64,000 nt of DNA from DUZB01 sp963747555 (lineage in GTDB: Bacteria > Desulfobacterota > DSM-4660 > Desulfatiglandales > Desulfatiglandaceae): NCBI GenBank assembly GCA_963747555.1, contig CAVVFZ010000025.1:246549-310548 (forward strand). Direction: 5' to 3'. The notes beneath the pieces were generated by a model that ran no database searches, was not told the DNA's origin, and saw nothing but the letters and a program-made list of their open reading frames with translations. Below are positions 17,416-25,771 of this stretch, piece after piece. Position numbers and translations under genes: made by a program. Position 1 is the first letter of the stretch; each line of letters begins with the position of its first letter.

Positions 17416-18543
17416 TTACTCCTTGCCTTCAGGGAGTGCTGAATCCTTTTCCACGGGAATCCCCGCCTCAATCATTTTTTCCCGGAACTGGTCTTCATAA
17501 TCGGCATATTTGTGGAAATCAACCGGCCTGTTCCAGGGATTGCGATGGAAAAACGCGCGATTGTTGTTTGCAAGGTTCCGGGTTGGCGAAAAAAACAGGC
17601 CTCCCGCATGCATCAGCTTGCTGAACGGAAAATATGCCGCCAGGGAACATGCCAGGAAAAAATGAATAAAAAACAGCACACCGATCCCCTTGGGGACGAC
17701 TGGATGAAAAGAAATGAGTCCCATGGCCAGCTCTTTGACGCTTGTGCCGTCGATGCCTTCCACATAACGCATTAAAATGCCGGTCGTGGCAATGGCCATT
17801 AAAAGAAAAAGCGGAAAATAGTCGTTTAACAGCGAGATATAACGAAGCCTTGGAATAAAAATCCTCCTGGCAAAAAGCAAGGTGACGGCCAGAAGCAGAA
17901 TCAGTCCGCTCATCATAACCTGCGGGATGCCGATTTCAAACCATCCGTCCAGATTCCGGACCCATCCGACGGGAGCGGGAACCGGACTGGTAAAGAAGTG
18001 CAGGTGCCGGAAGAGGGTGGTGAACAGGGCGTAATGAAACGCGATGGCAAAGAGCCAGAGCCATTTGGCGGAGGCATAAGAGATTGCCTGTGTGCCCGCA
18101 GTGTCTGTGCCTGAACGCAGGCTCAGATCTCTGAAAAGAGAACGGAACAGAAACACCTCGGAAGCCATGCGCAGGACGGTCTGAAAGGTGGTGAAGGGGT
18201 TGTCTATCCTGGAATGCCGGATCCAATTGAGACTCTTCTGCTGGCCCCCGGTTGTGGGTATTCTGAAGGGGTTGGGGGCTTTGGACCATTTGAACAGACG
18301 ATACAGGAAACCGGCAAAAAAAAGCAGTGCGGCCAGATAAGGAATTACAATCCCGAAAAATCCTGTCATTCCCATGACCTGTACCCCTGCCCAGGAGATC
18401 AGGATAAGAAGCACCACTGCAGTTAAGGCATAGATTAGGCCCACGATTTCGATATCTCTAAGGATTGCCCGGCGGGAAAAGCCCACGTCGAATTGGAGAG
18501 CAGGGATTCTGGCTGAAACAATGCCCCCGTGGCAGGGAGACAT
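17416..18543 (-). CDS. dsrM: DsrM, membrane cytochrome b subunit
   Basis: A 375-residue membrane protein resembling NarI/HdrE cytochromes b. The family block PFRIPTTGGQQKSLNWI follows two N-terminal membrane segments, and later segments contain His residues likely to hold haem b (AIAFHYALFTTLFRHLHFF, ISFHPVV, LFFIHFFLACSLAAYFPFSK). DsrM exchanges electrons with menaquinol and passes them to DsrK. It is the first gene of dsrMKJOP. The ATG at 18543 gives an extra N-terminal stretch (MSPCHGGIVSARIPALQ) with little ribosome site; a later GTG near residue 34 is a possible alternative. Confidence 0.94.
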   Translation of the reverse strand: MSPCHGGIVSARIPALQFDVGFSRRAILRDIEIVGLIYALTAVVLLILISWAGVQVMGMTGFFGIVIPYLAALLFFAGFLYRLFKWSKAPNPFRIPTTGGQQKSLNWIRHSRIDNPFTTFQTVLRMASEVFLFRSLFRDLSLRSGTDTAGTQAISYASAKWLWLFAIAFHYALFTTLFRHLHFFTSPVPAPVGWVRNLDGWFEIGIPQVMMSGLILLLAVTLLFARRIFIPRLRYISLLNDYFPLFLLMAIATTGILMRYVEGIDGTSVKELAMGLISFHPVVPKGIGVLFFIHFFLACSLAAYFPFSKLMHAGGLFFSPTRNLANNNRAFFHRNPWNRPVDFHKYADYEDQFREKMIEAGIPVEKDSALPEGKE

Positions 18544-18697
18544 GATTTCTTTGTCAACTACGGAAAAACATTCCCATCCTATCCGACGAAGGGTTCCGAG
18601 AGACGCAATCCTGTTCGGATTTGCGTATCATGCTCAACAAATCTTCTTAAGCTAACGGTTCATTGCTAAAAGCTATTTACGGTCTTCATATTTTAGA

Positions 18698-19960
18698 TTA
18701 AGCGCTCAGCATACCCGACTGTCTGGGCGCCGTTTCTCCATAGAACCAGAGGGAGACATCGTAATCCTTTAGGCCTCCAGTGCCCTCATTGATCCCGATC
18801 TCCACCCAGCTCATACCGGGAGTGCTATCGACCCAGGTGCCTGTATTGGCATAGATGGTGTCCACGTCGCCCGAGGTATATTGAAGCAGGGCCTTGTGGG
18901 TGTGGCCGAAGAGAACAATCCTCGGGGTGAAGGGATAGAGTTCCTTGATACGGTCGGGCATCTCGAACAAAAGGTCGGCTGTGTTGGCTAAATAGCCGAT
19001 TTCGTTTAGAACCGCTTCATTATTACCCACAATGTTCTGTCGATCGGGCCAGCCGCTGAATATGGTATCGTAGATGAAGCCAATCTCTTCCACAAAGGGA
19101 TCGGGCGTAAAATTGTCCAGATCGTTCATCGTGAATTTTTCGTACCGTTTGATCCCCGACCACTGAACAATGGCATTGTAAAGGGCAAAGATGGCCGCGT
19201 CGTCGATGGGCCTGCCTGGTTCCTGGCCATAACCGCTCTGCCGCAGACGGCTGTTCACCTCCGGAGATAACCTCAAGAACCGATTCAGCACTTCGGGTGT
19301 CGCGTTGACTCTGGCTGAAGAATCGGATTTTGACGCTGCGAGTCTTGTGATGAAATATCCCAGCGGCAGGTGCCCATCGGGTCGGCTCCAGATGTCGGGT
19401 GCGTTAAAAAGGGTGTAACGGTGGCCGTGTTCGGCCCAGATCACGTTGTTTTTAGTATAGACGCCTAGCCCCGGTGCGTCGGAGACGATGTTCATTCCGG
19501 GGAAGGCAGCTGCGATGACCGCCTTGTTCTGTGATTCGAAGGAAAGCAGGTCGTGATTTCCGGTCACATAGGTGACCGCAATATTCGGATTTTGGCAGAT
19601 CGCCTGAAACGCCGGCACCAGGCCAGTGCTGTAATTGGCTGAGATAATATCGGAAAAGGTCTGTGGCGTATATCCTACGGGGGTGACCCAGTCGTCCAGC
19701 ATGTCGCCTAAAATGATCAGCTCCGCCACGTCGTCCCGGGCATTCACCTCGCTTAAGAACGCGGCAAGATACGGAGCATGGTCCACCAGCCACGCATAAG
19801 GCGCATCCACATTCAGGTGCAGGTCGCTGATGAACACCAGTTTGTTTCTATCCGCGGCACGGGCGATCCGGGGAGTGAAGAAGGCAGGAGCCATGCCTAT
19901 TCCACCAGTGACGGAGGCCCCTGCAATGGCCATGTTTTTTAGAAACTCGCGCCTTTTCAT
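18698..19960 (-). CDS. Tat-exported metallophosphoesterase
   Basis: A 420-residue protein with a twin-arginine signal (MKRREFLKNMAIAGASVTGG). Calcineurin-type metal motifs occur in order: FISDLHLN (D-x-H), LGDMLDD (GDxxD), YVTGNHDLL (GNHD), EHGHRY and LFGHTHKA (GHTH). The folded protein would act outside the cytoplasm as a phosphodiesterase or phosphatase of unknown substrate. The length is well above a minimal domain because of a helical insert (about 200-300). It stands alone, with an A+T-rich upstream region that also holds a foldback repeat. Confidence 0.9.
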   Translation of the reverse strand: MKRREFLKNMAIAGASVTGGIGMAPAFFTPRIARAADRNKLVFISDLHLNVDAPYAWLVDHAPYLAAFLSEVNARDDVAELIILGDMLDDWVTPVGYTPQTFSDIISANYSTGLVPAFQAICQNPNIAVTYVTGNHDLLSFESQNKAVIAAAFPGMNIVSDAPGLGVYTKNNVIWAEHGHRYTLFNAPDIWSRPDGHLPLGYFITRLAASKSDSSARVNATPEVLNRFLRLSPEVNSRLRQSGYGQEPGRPIDDAAIFALYNAIVQWSGIKRYEKFTMNDLDNFTPDPFVEEIGFIYDTIFSGWPDRQNIVGNNEAVLNEIGYLANTADLLFEMPDRIKELYPFTPRIVLFGHTHKALLQYTSGDVDTIYANTGTWVDSTPGMSWVEIGINEGTGGLKDYDVSLWFYGETAPRQSGMLSA

Positions 19961-20139
19961 TTTGTTACCTCCTTATAAGATGAGAAAATGTTTTATTCCT
20001 GGAAGCCTGGATAGATTGTAGTGAAACGGGGGCTGGAGGTCAATAGAATTCAGTTCATCGCGGATAGACGTGGGACTACCACCCCCCCTTGCACCAGGGC
20101 AGGGGAATGAATATGCTGCTGCCTAAAGAAACTCTCCGC

Positions 20140-20219
20140 GTATCTTATTCAAATTCCCTGGTACTATGTTTGGAGTCAGCAAAGCCATTCCGCCACAGGG
20201 TCTTTTTTGAATAAGATAC
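20140..20219. mobile_element. Foldback repeat, copy B (80-bp short form)
   Basis: The ends are perfect inverted repeats, GTATCTTATTCAAA and TTTGAATAAGATAC. The interior matches the left arm of the long copies (CTATGTTTGG, AAAGCCATTCCGCCACAGGG) and then jumps from a T-run straight to the right terminus. It looks like an internal deletion of the long form between two TTTTTT runs. It is flanked by CTCTCCGC (20132-20139) and CTCTCTGC (20220-20227), a likely 8-bp target duplication with one change. Confidence 0.85.
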
Positions 20220-20296
20220 CTCTCTGCCTTTTTCAGAGAGCGCGTTACGGTGCAATAACCGTTAAGCAAAAAAAATATTCAAACGCGAGAAAATTG

Positions 20297-20334
20297 TTGA
20301 CAGGCCCTGTTTGACCATGGAATATTGTATACAA
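20297..20334 (+). promoter_or_regulatory. Probable gntR promoter and palindromic operator
   Basis: A -35-like TTGACA (20297-20302) is followed about 17 bases later by an AATATT-rich -10 region. The perfect palindrome TTGTATACAA (20325-20334) overlaps it. This is the usual shape of a FadR/FCD-type GntR operator, so autoregulation of the gene starting at 20361 is likely. A second GTTGACAGGC lies at about 21083, before the TRAP gene, and may be the promoter of the catabolic operon. Confidence 0.55.
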
Positions 20335-20360
20335 AAGACAATTGGGAGAAGCTCTAAGAA

Positions 20361-21062
20361 ATGATGAAAGTTGAATCCATATCGGATAACGTCCGGAAAT
20401 ACCTTGCCGATTGCATCTTCAACGGGGATTTTTGCCCGGGACAGCAGATAAAGGAGCAGGAAGTCGCCTCCCAGTTGGGGATCAGTCGTCCTCCTGTGAG
20501 GGAAGCCCTGAAATTGCTGGAAGGGGATGGGCTGATCGTTCGAAAACCCAACCATGGAGCGTTTGTTACCAGAATCACAAAAAAGGATGCCTGGGAGATC
20601 TACAGCCTGAAATCGGTTCTTTACGGTATGGCCACGGAACTGGCTTTTCCACACATTACATCTGAAAACATAGTGCGCTGGGAATTCATTGTAGGCGAGA
20701 TGGAAAAATGCGTTGGCGCCGATCCCCCGGACATCCTGGAATATCAGCGTCTCCATCAGGAATTTCATGATCTGATGATCGATACCGCCGGCCACGGACG
20801 TTTAAAAAAAGTCTCGGAAATGCTGCATAACCAGGTGAAACATTTCAGTTCCAGATCGCTCGTTCAAAAAGGACATCTGGAGGATTCTCTTCTATACCAC
20901 AAAAAAATTCTGGTCTCCATCAAACAGCAGGATGCACAGCTCACCGTGAAGTTGACCAAAGATCACATTTCCATGGCATTGGAATATTTGGAAGATTTGA
21001 AAGTGGAGGGAACGCAACAGGAGCTTATGGAAAAGAGTCGGATACCAGTTGCAATGGCATAG
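20361..21062 (+). CDS. GntR family regulator with FCD domain
   Basis: A 233-residue regulator. The winged helix (about 5-75) includes GQQIKEQEVASQLGISRPPV then REALKLLEGDGLIVRKPNHG. The FCD effector domain (about 85-215) has the typical acidic and His metal-site pattern (RLHQEFHDLMIDTAGHGRL, DSLLYHKKIL). FCD regulators sense small carboxylic acids. Its position at the head of the TRAP/nicotinate cluster suggests it responds to nicotinate or a pathway intermediate. A TTGTATACAA operator lies just upstream. Confidence 0.92.
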   Translation: MMKVESISDNVRKYLADCIFNGDFCPGQQIKEQEVASQLGISRPPVREALKLLEGDGLIVRKPNHGAFVTRITKKDAWEIYSLKSVLYGMATELAFPHITSENIVRWEFIVGEMEKCVGADPPDILEYQRLHQEFHDLMIDTAGHGRLKKVSEMLHNQVKHFSSRSLVQKGHLEDSLLYHKKILVSIKQQDAQLTVKLTKDHISMALEYLEDLKVEGTQQELMEKSRIPVAMA

Positions 21063-21131
21063 GGTTTTTGGCATGTTTTTTTGTTGACAGGCTGTTCTTA
21101 TTAACGAGGCATGAAAAAAAGGAGGTTGGCA

Positions 21132-22187
21132 ATGAAGAGAGTTATTTTGGCATGTGTGATCATTTCATTTGCAGCAATGTTTCTGGCTCCGGCCGGCGTA
21201 ACGGCTGGATCGGATGAGAAAATTCACTTGAAATTCAGCACGTGGCATCCGCCCGCCAGTAGAGAAGTCATGACTGTGTGGAAACCCATGCTGGAGGAAC
21301 TGGTAAAACGAAGCGGTGGAAGAATTAGCTACACACTTTACGCCGGCGGCGCTTTGGGAAAAGGTCCGGAGCACTTTGACATTGTTGCCAACGGCCTTTC
21401 GGACATGGGTTATTTTACGGCAACCTGGACCCCTGGCAAATTTCCTTTAACGGATGTGCTTTCTTTCGCCACATGGGTCGACGGGAAAGATATCTCCACG
21501 GATATTGGAAACAAGGTGTACAAAGAAGCCCTTCAAAAGGAATTCTCCAATGTGAAGGTGCTTGAGTTGAACGGCTGTATCCAGGCATTTCTCTGGACAA
21601 CCAAGCCTGTGAATTCTCTGGCAGACTGTAAAGGATTGCGAATCAGGACTCCGGGGGGGATGCAGACGCAGTACATCAAGTCATTGGGCGCCGAACCCGT
21701 ATTCATGCCCCTTGGCGATGTCTATCTTGCACTCGAAACCGGCACTATCGACGGGCTCGTGACCTGTCCTCCACTCGTTCTCGCGTTCAAGTTGTACGAA
21801 GTCGCGAAATATGGGGTTATCGCAACGTTCGGTTGTGTTTCAGAGGGCGTGGTCATGAACAAGAAAACATGGGAGAAAACTCCTGACGACCTGAAGGCAA
21901 TCATTGAAGATGTGGTCAGCAACCCTTTCCGTACCACAGGCGGGCTTAACCAGGGGGTTTACAAGACCATGATGAAGGAAATTGCGGACAAAGGGGTCAA
22001 AATGCACGAATTGCCTGCCGATCAGGCTGCTCTCTGGTTTGACAAATTCCAGGATGTGACGAAGAAATGGGTTACCGATATGGAGGCAAAAGGATACCCG
22101 GCGAAGGATGTTGTCATGATGTATGACCGTGCGGCGACGGATGCCGGGGTCACCTGTGTGGCGATGCCTCCGGAGTGGAAAAAGTAG
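21132..22187 (+). CDS. TRAP transporter substrate-binding protein (DctP family)
   Basis: A 351-residue periplasmic binding protein. The signal peptide is MKRVILACVIISFAAMFLAP with cleavage after GVTA. DctP features are HLKFSTWHPPASREVM, GRISYTLYAGGALGKGPEHF and the Arg-containing block CKGLRIRTPGGMQTQYIKSL, which in this family holds the carboxylate of the ligand. It is the first gene of a P-Q-M TRAP set, so it sets import specificity, predicted here to be nicotinate. ATG 21132 follows AAAGGAGGTTGGCA; an in-frame start at 21111 adds residues before the signal peptide and is less likely. Confidence 0.93.
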   Translation: MKRVILACVIISFAAMFLAPAGVTAGSDEKIHLKFSTWHPPASREVMTVWKPMLEELVKRSGGRISYTLYAGGALGKGPEHFDIVANGLSDMGYFTATWTPGKFPLTDVLSFATWVDGKDISTDIGNKVYKEALQKEFSNVKVLELNGCIQAFLWTTKPVNSLADCKGLRIRTPGGMQTQYIKSLGAEPVFMPLGDVYLALETGTIDGLVTCPPLVLAFKLYEVAKYGVIATFGCVSEGVVMNKKTWEKTPDDLKAIIEDVVSNPFRTTGGLNQGVYKTMMKEIADKGVKMHELPADQAALWFDKFQDVTKKWVTDMEAKGYPAKDVVMMYDRAATDAGVTCVAMPPEWKK

Positions 22188-22214
22188 GCAGGATACCATT
22201 CAGAACGGCTTTTT

Positions 22215-22240
22215 GTTCCCACGCCTGAGCGTGGGAACGA
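22215..22240. repeat. REP-like hairpin, copy 1
   Basis: GTTCCCACGC and GCGTGGGAAC form a perfect 10-bp stem around a short loop in the gap between the TRAP P and Q genes. Similar hairpins occur at 24151 and 31502, always between genes of this cluster. Repeats of this type are widespread and associated with REP-type transposases; they can also slow mRNA decay. Confidence 0.8.
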
Positions 22241-22265
22241 GAAAACGTCCAACCCGGAGTTTGAA

Positions 22266-22748
22266 ATGTTTAGAAAAGGTATTCAGAACATTGCTGTCTT
22301 CCTTAGTTATGTGGGGATGTTTTTCCTGATTCCCATGATGCTGTTGACGACGGGGGATGTTTTGGGACGGGCCATATGGTCCCGACCCATACCCGGCGCA
22401 ATGGAACTTTCAAGCTATATCCTTTCCATTTTCATACTCTTGGGAGTGGCCTACACCCATCAGGTGAAGGGACAGGTCCGGGTTACCATGCTGGTGAATA
22501 GACTTCCCGAGCGCCTGGCGGTCCTGTTGGAGATCCTGACGACGCTGATCAGCCTGTTCATCATCTCCTTGATGGCCTGGCAGGGCTGGGTGGTGGGAAT
22601 GGAAGAAAAATCCGTTTCCGACATGTGGCGAATCCCGCAGCTTCCCTTCAGACTTCTGGTGTCCGTTGCGGGGTTCTTCCTGGCGCTGGAATTGATTCTT
22701 GATCTTTTAGATTTGTTCAAGAAACTGGGATCGAAAGCGGGTTATTAA
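22266..22748 (+). CDS. TRAP transporter small permease (DctQ family)
   Basis: A 160-residue membrane protein with four hydrophobic segments and the DctQ pattern: TTGDVLGRAIWSRPIPGAME then LSSYILSIFILLGVAYTHQV, and the closing RLLVSVAGFFLALELILDLL. It is the small subunit of the Na+- or H+-coupled TRAP transporter and works with the binding protein and the large permease on either side. The large-subunit gene begins 14 bases after its stop. Confidence 0.92.
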   Translation: MFRKGIQNIAVFLSYVGMFFLIPMMLLTTGDVLGRAIWSRPIPGAMELSSYILSIFILLGVAYTHQVKGQVRVTMLVNRLPERLAVLLEILTTLISLFIISLMAWQGWVVGMEEKSVSDMWRIPQLPFRLLVSVAGFFLALELILDLLDLFKKLGSKAGY

Positions 22749-22762
22749 AGGAGGAGAGGTTA

Positions 22763-24070
22763 TTGGATCCAGTCACCGTTGGGATTATCGGCACCGCCCT
22801 GGTTTTTTTCCTGCTGTTCATCGGGATGCATATCGCATACGCCATGATGTTTGTGGGGTTTGCGGGAGTGGCTTATCTGGCTAGTATGCAGGCGGCCCTT
22901 CCCATGGTCAGCCGGACGCTGTATGAAGTATCCTCCTATTTCCCCTATACCGTCATTCCCCTGTTTATTGTGATGGGCGGCTTTGCGGGAAGCACCGGGA
23001 TGACGCGGGATCTGTTCAGTGCTTTTGAAAAATGGTTCCGCAGGTTTCCGGGAGGCCTCGGCGTGGCGACCATCGGCGCCTGCGCGGGGTTCGCCGCGGT
23101 ATCCGGTTCGTCCGTGGCTACCGCCGCTACCATGGGGACGGTGGCGCTTCCTGAAATGAACCGGTATCATTATCACCCGAGGCTGTCCACCGGAACGATT
23201 GCCGCCGGCGGCACGCTCGGCTTTCTTATCCCGCCGAGCATCGGTTTTATCGTTTACGGCATGCTTACGGAACAATCTATCGGAAGGCTCCTTGTGGCGG
23301 GCATTCTTCCCGGCTTGACCCTGGGGCTTGCCTACATTTTGATCGTCGTGATATTGGTGAAGATGGATCCCTCGCTGGCCCCTGCCATCCCTGGAAGGGT
23401 ATCGTGGGGTGAGAAATTCTCCTCTTTATTAAGGGTCTGGGAACCGCTGGTTGTGTTCCTTCTGGTGATGGGAGGCATCTACGGCGGGGTCTTCACACCC
23501 ACGGAGGCCGGAGGCATAGGCGCTACGGTTCTTTTTGTTATCGCCATATTCAAGAAGAAATTGACCTGGCGGAATCTCGTGGGTGCGCTGCAGGAAGCGA
23601 TTCGAATTTCGGTGATGGTTCTTTTTCTGGTGGCCGGCGCCAATGTGTTCAGCTATTTTCTTGCCCTGTCAACCATTCCCATGCAGATCGCCCAGTGGGC
23701 GGCCGGTCTTCAGGTATCCCCCTATCTGATCCACACGATTATCATTATTATCTTTCTCTTCCTTGGTTGTTTTCTGGACGCTATTTCCATGATGGTGCTG
23801 ACCATGCCGGTGATTTATCCGATTATCCTGGCGCTGGGATTTGATCCCATCTGGTTCGGCGTCATAGCCGTCCTCATGATGGAGGCGGGCCTGATTACCC
23901 CTCCCATGGGTTTGAACATCTTTACGGTGGCGGGGGTGGCAAAAGATGTACCCGTGGAGACGATTTTCAGGGGGGTCATGCCTTTTCTTTTCGCGATCTT
24001 TGCGGTGGTTGCGCTGGTTACCATATTCCCCGCGATTGCCCTTTTTCTGCCGACCATGATGACCAGATAG
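22763..24070 (+). CDS. TRAP transporter large permease (DctM family)
   Basis: A 435-residue membrane protein with about twelve hydrophobic segments: the ion-coupled transport subunit of the TRAP system. Family blocks are GFAAVSGSSVATAATMGTVA, GTLGFLIPPSIGFIVYGMLT, FTPTEAGGIGA and PIILALGFDPIWFGVIAVLM. Translation appears to start at TTG 22763 after GGAGGAGAGG; no ATG near the start fits the family length better. With the P and Q subunits it would import the carboxylate degraded by the downstream enzymes. Confidence 0.93.
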   Translation: MDPVTVGIIGTALVFFLLFIGMHIAYAMMFVGFAGVAYLASMQAALPMVSRTLYEVSSYFPYTVIPLFIVMGGFAGSTGMTRDLFSAFEKWFRRFPGGLGVATIGACAGFAAVSGSSVATAATMGTVALPEMNRYHYHPRLSTGTIAAGGTLGFLIPPSIGFIVYGMLTEQSIGRLLVAGILPGLTLGLAYILIVVILVKMDPSLAPAIPGRVSWGEKFSSLLRVWEPLVVFLLVMGGIYGGVFTPTEAGGIGATVLFVIAIFKKKLTWRNLVGALQEAIRISVMVLFLVAGANVFSYFLALSTIPMQIAQWAAGLQVSPYLIHTIIIIIFLFLGCFLDAISMMVLTMPVIYPIILALGFDPIWFGVIAVLMMEAGLITPPMGLNIFTVAGVAKDVPVETIFRGVMPFLFAIFAVVALVTIFPAIALFLPTMMTR

Positions 24071-24150
24071 GAGGGAATGAATATCCACGATTGAACAGGG
24101 TCTCACGCAAAGGTCTAAGACGCCGAGGATCTAAAGTGATTTTGTCCTTC

Positions 24151-24175
24151 GTTTCCATGCTTCAGCGTGGGAACA
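24151..24175. repeat. REP-like hairpin, copy 2 (diverged)
   Basis: GTTTCCATGC then TTCAGCGTGGGAAC, a slightly mismatched version of the stem at 22215. It lies between dctM and the aldehyde dehydrogenase gene. Just upstream, about 24100-24130, is a TCACGCAAAGG / AAGACGCCGAGG stretch of the kind also seen as dispersed debris elsewhere. Confidence 0.7.
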
Positions 24176-24221
24176 AGGAATATTTATCTGATAATGGAAA
24201 ACGACTAATGGAGGAAAAACC

Positions 24222-25706
24222 ATGGCAATATTGCCTGAAATAAAAAAACATTACGGAAAACTCAAATTTCTGATTAATGGGGAGTGGGTGGATTCCCGGT
24301 CCACGGATATCGAGGAAACAACCAACCCTGCCACGGGGGAAGTGATCGCAACCTTTCCCCAGGCAACAAGGGAAGAAGCGCTTATGGCTGTCAGGGCGGC
24401 CCATGAGGCCTTTCAGACCTGGAAGGATGTCCCCATGCGTGAACGGGCCAGACTACTTTTTGCCCTCCATGCCAAATTCGAAGAAAACTATGATGAACTC
24501 TGCTCGGTTCTCACCCAGGATCATGGACGGACGATCGGGGAATCGCGGGGGTCCGTAAGCCGTGTCATTGAAAACATTGAATCGGCCTGTTCCGCTCTCT
24601 ATGGTCTTGTAAAGCGGAATGAACACCTGGATCAACTGGCCAATGGAATTGATCAATATCTGGTGTGGGAGCCTCTGGGCGCCTTTCTGATTATTACCCC
24701 GGGCAATATTCCCATGCATGCGTGGTCGTCTTTTGTTCCTTACGCCCTGGCCGCCGGGTGTACGGTGGTGATCAGTCCCAGCAGGCAGGATCCCGTGGCT
24801 GCCGAGACCGTGTCAAGGATCGCCATGAAAGCGGGTTTCCCTCCCGGCGTGATCAATGTGGTTCATGGGGGAAGAAAGATCAACAAGGAAATACTCACCC
24901 AGCCTGAAATCAAAGGTGTGGGATTTATCGGTTCCAACAGGGCGGGGCATGAACTTTTCGAACTTTGCGGAAAATATCGAAAGACGTCGTCCATTAACGG
25001 AAACGGAAAGAATATGCTGGTGATTATGCCCGATGCGGACCTTGACGAATCCGCCCGATGGCTCACGCGGGCCTGTTTCGGCATGACTGGACAGCGTTGT
25101 CTTGGTGTGGACAACGTGGTAGTCATCGGAGATATTTACGATGAATTGAAAGCAAAATTCATCGCTGCCGCCAAAGAAATGAAAATGGGATACGGACTTG
25201 ATGAATCGACCCAGCTTGGTCCCTATGCCACTCCGGGTGGAAGGGATAACGTGGCTGAATGGATTGAAAAATCTCTTTCAGACGGCTGCAGGATGGTCCT
25301 GGACGGAAGAAACGTGAAGGCGGAGGGGTATCCGAACGGATATTTTATGGCCCCCACCATCCTCGAGGATGCCGACCCGGATATGCCCATGGCCAAACAG
25401 GAGGCCTTCGGCGCGGTGGCGGCCTTGATCAAAGGGGAGAGTCTGGAACAGGCCATCGATTGGATCAACACGAAAACCTACCTTGGGCATTCGGCGGCAA
25501 TCATGACCGCGAGCGGAAAGAACGCCCGGAAATTCATCCGGGAAACCAATGTGGGCAATGTGGCCGTAAACCTGGGAGTTGCCCAGCCCTACGCCTTTTT
25601 CCCCCTGGGATCCAGAAGAGATTCCTTTGTGGGAACCGCCAAGTCCAGGATGGCCTCCATGAGCATGTTCATGGATGAAAAGACCGTGGTGACGCGCTGG
25701 GTATAA
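24222..25706 (+). CDS. Aldehyde dehydrogenase, methylmalonate-semialdehyde dehydrogenase-like
   Basis: A 494-residue NAD-dependent aldehyde dehydrogenase. The nucleophile is Cys293 in TGQRCLG. At the position of the usual general base Glu the sequence has Asn259 (SSINGNGKN), as in the CoA-acylating methylmalonate-semialdehyde dehydrogenases, which carry NxGxKN there. Arg114 in SRVIENIE matches a conserved Arg of that subfamily that I recall binds the substrate carboxylate. The C-terminus (PYAFFPLGSRRDSF, KTVVTRW) also fits. The subfamily decarboxylates and forms acyl-CoA. In this cluster the substrate is predicted to be 2-formylglutarate, giving glutaryl-CoA; that is inference. It lies between the transporter and the nicotinamidase gene, with a GGAGG ribosome site. 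Confidence 0.93.
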   Translation: MAILPEIKKHYGKLKFLINGEWVDSRSTDIEETTNPATGEVIATFPQATREEALMAVRAAHEAFQTWKDVPMRERARLLFALHAKFEENYDELCSVLTQDHGRTIGESRGSVSRVIENIESACSALYGLVKRNEHLDQLANGIDQYLVWEPLGAFLIITPGNIPMHAWSSFVPYALAAGCTVVISPSRQDPVAAETVSRIAMKAGFPPGVINVVHGGRKINKEILTQPEIKGVGFIGSNRAGHELFELCGKYRKTSSINGNGKNMLVIMPDADLDESARWLTRACFGMTGQRCLGVDNVVVIGDIYDELKAKFIAAAKEMKMGYGLDESTQLGPYATPGGRDNVAEWIEKSLSDGCRMVLDGRNVKAEGYPNGYFMAPTILEDADPDMPMAKQEAFGAVAALIKGESLEQAIDWINTKTYLGHSAAIMTASGKNARKFIRETNVGNVAVNLGVAQPYAFFPLGSRRDSFVGTAKSRMASMSMFMDEKTVVTRWV

Positions 25707-25771
25707 GATGTTTTCGCGTCCCGGAATGGGAAAAATTCCATTGGTAAATGGGCAATTGAAAAGGAGAGAGG

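Noticed and set aside
15893..17500. A 535-codon open frame on the plus strand opposite dsrK
   Set aside because: It mirrors the G+C-rich codons of dsrK, has no ribosome site and no recognisable domain, whereas dsrK has full motif support.
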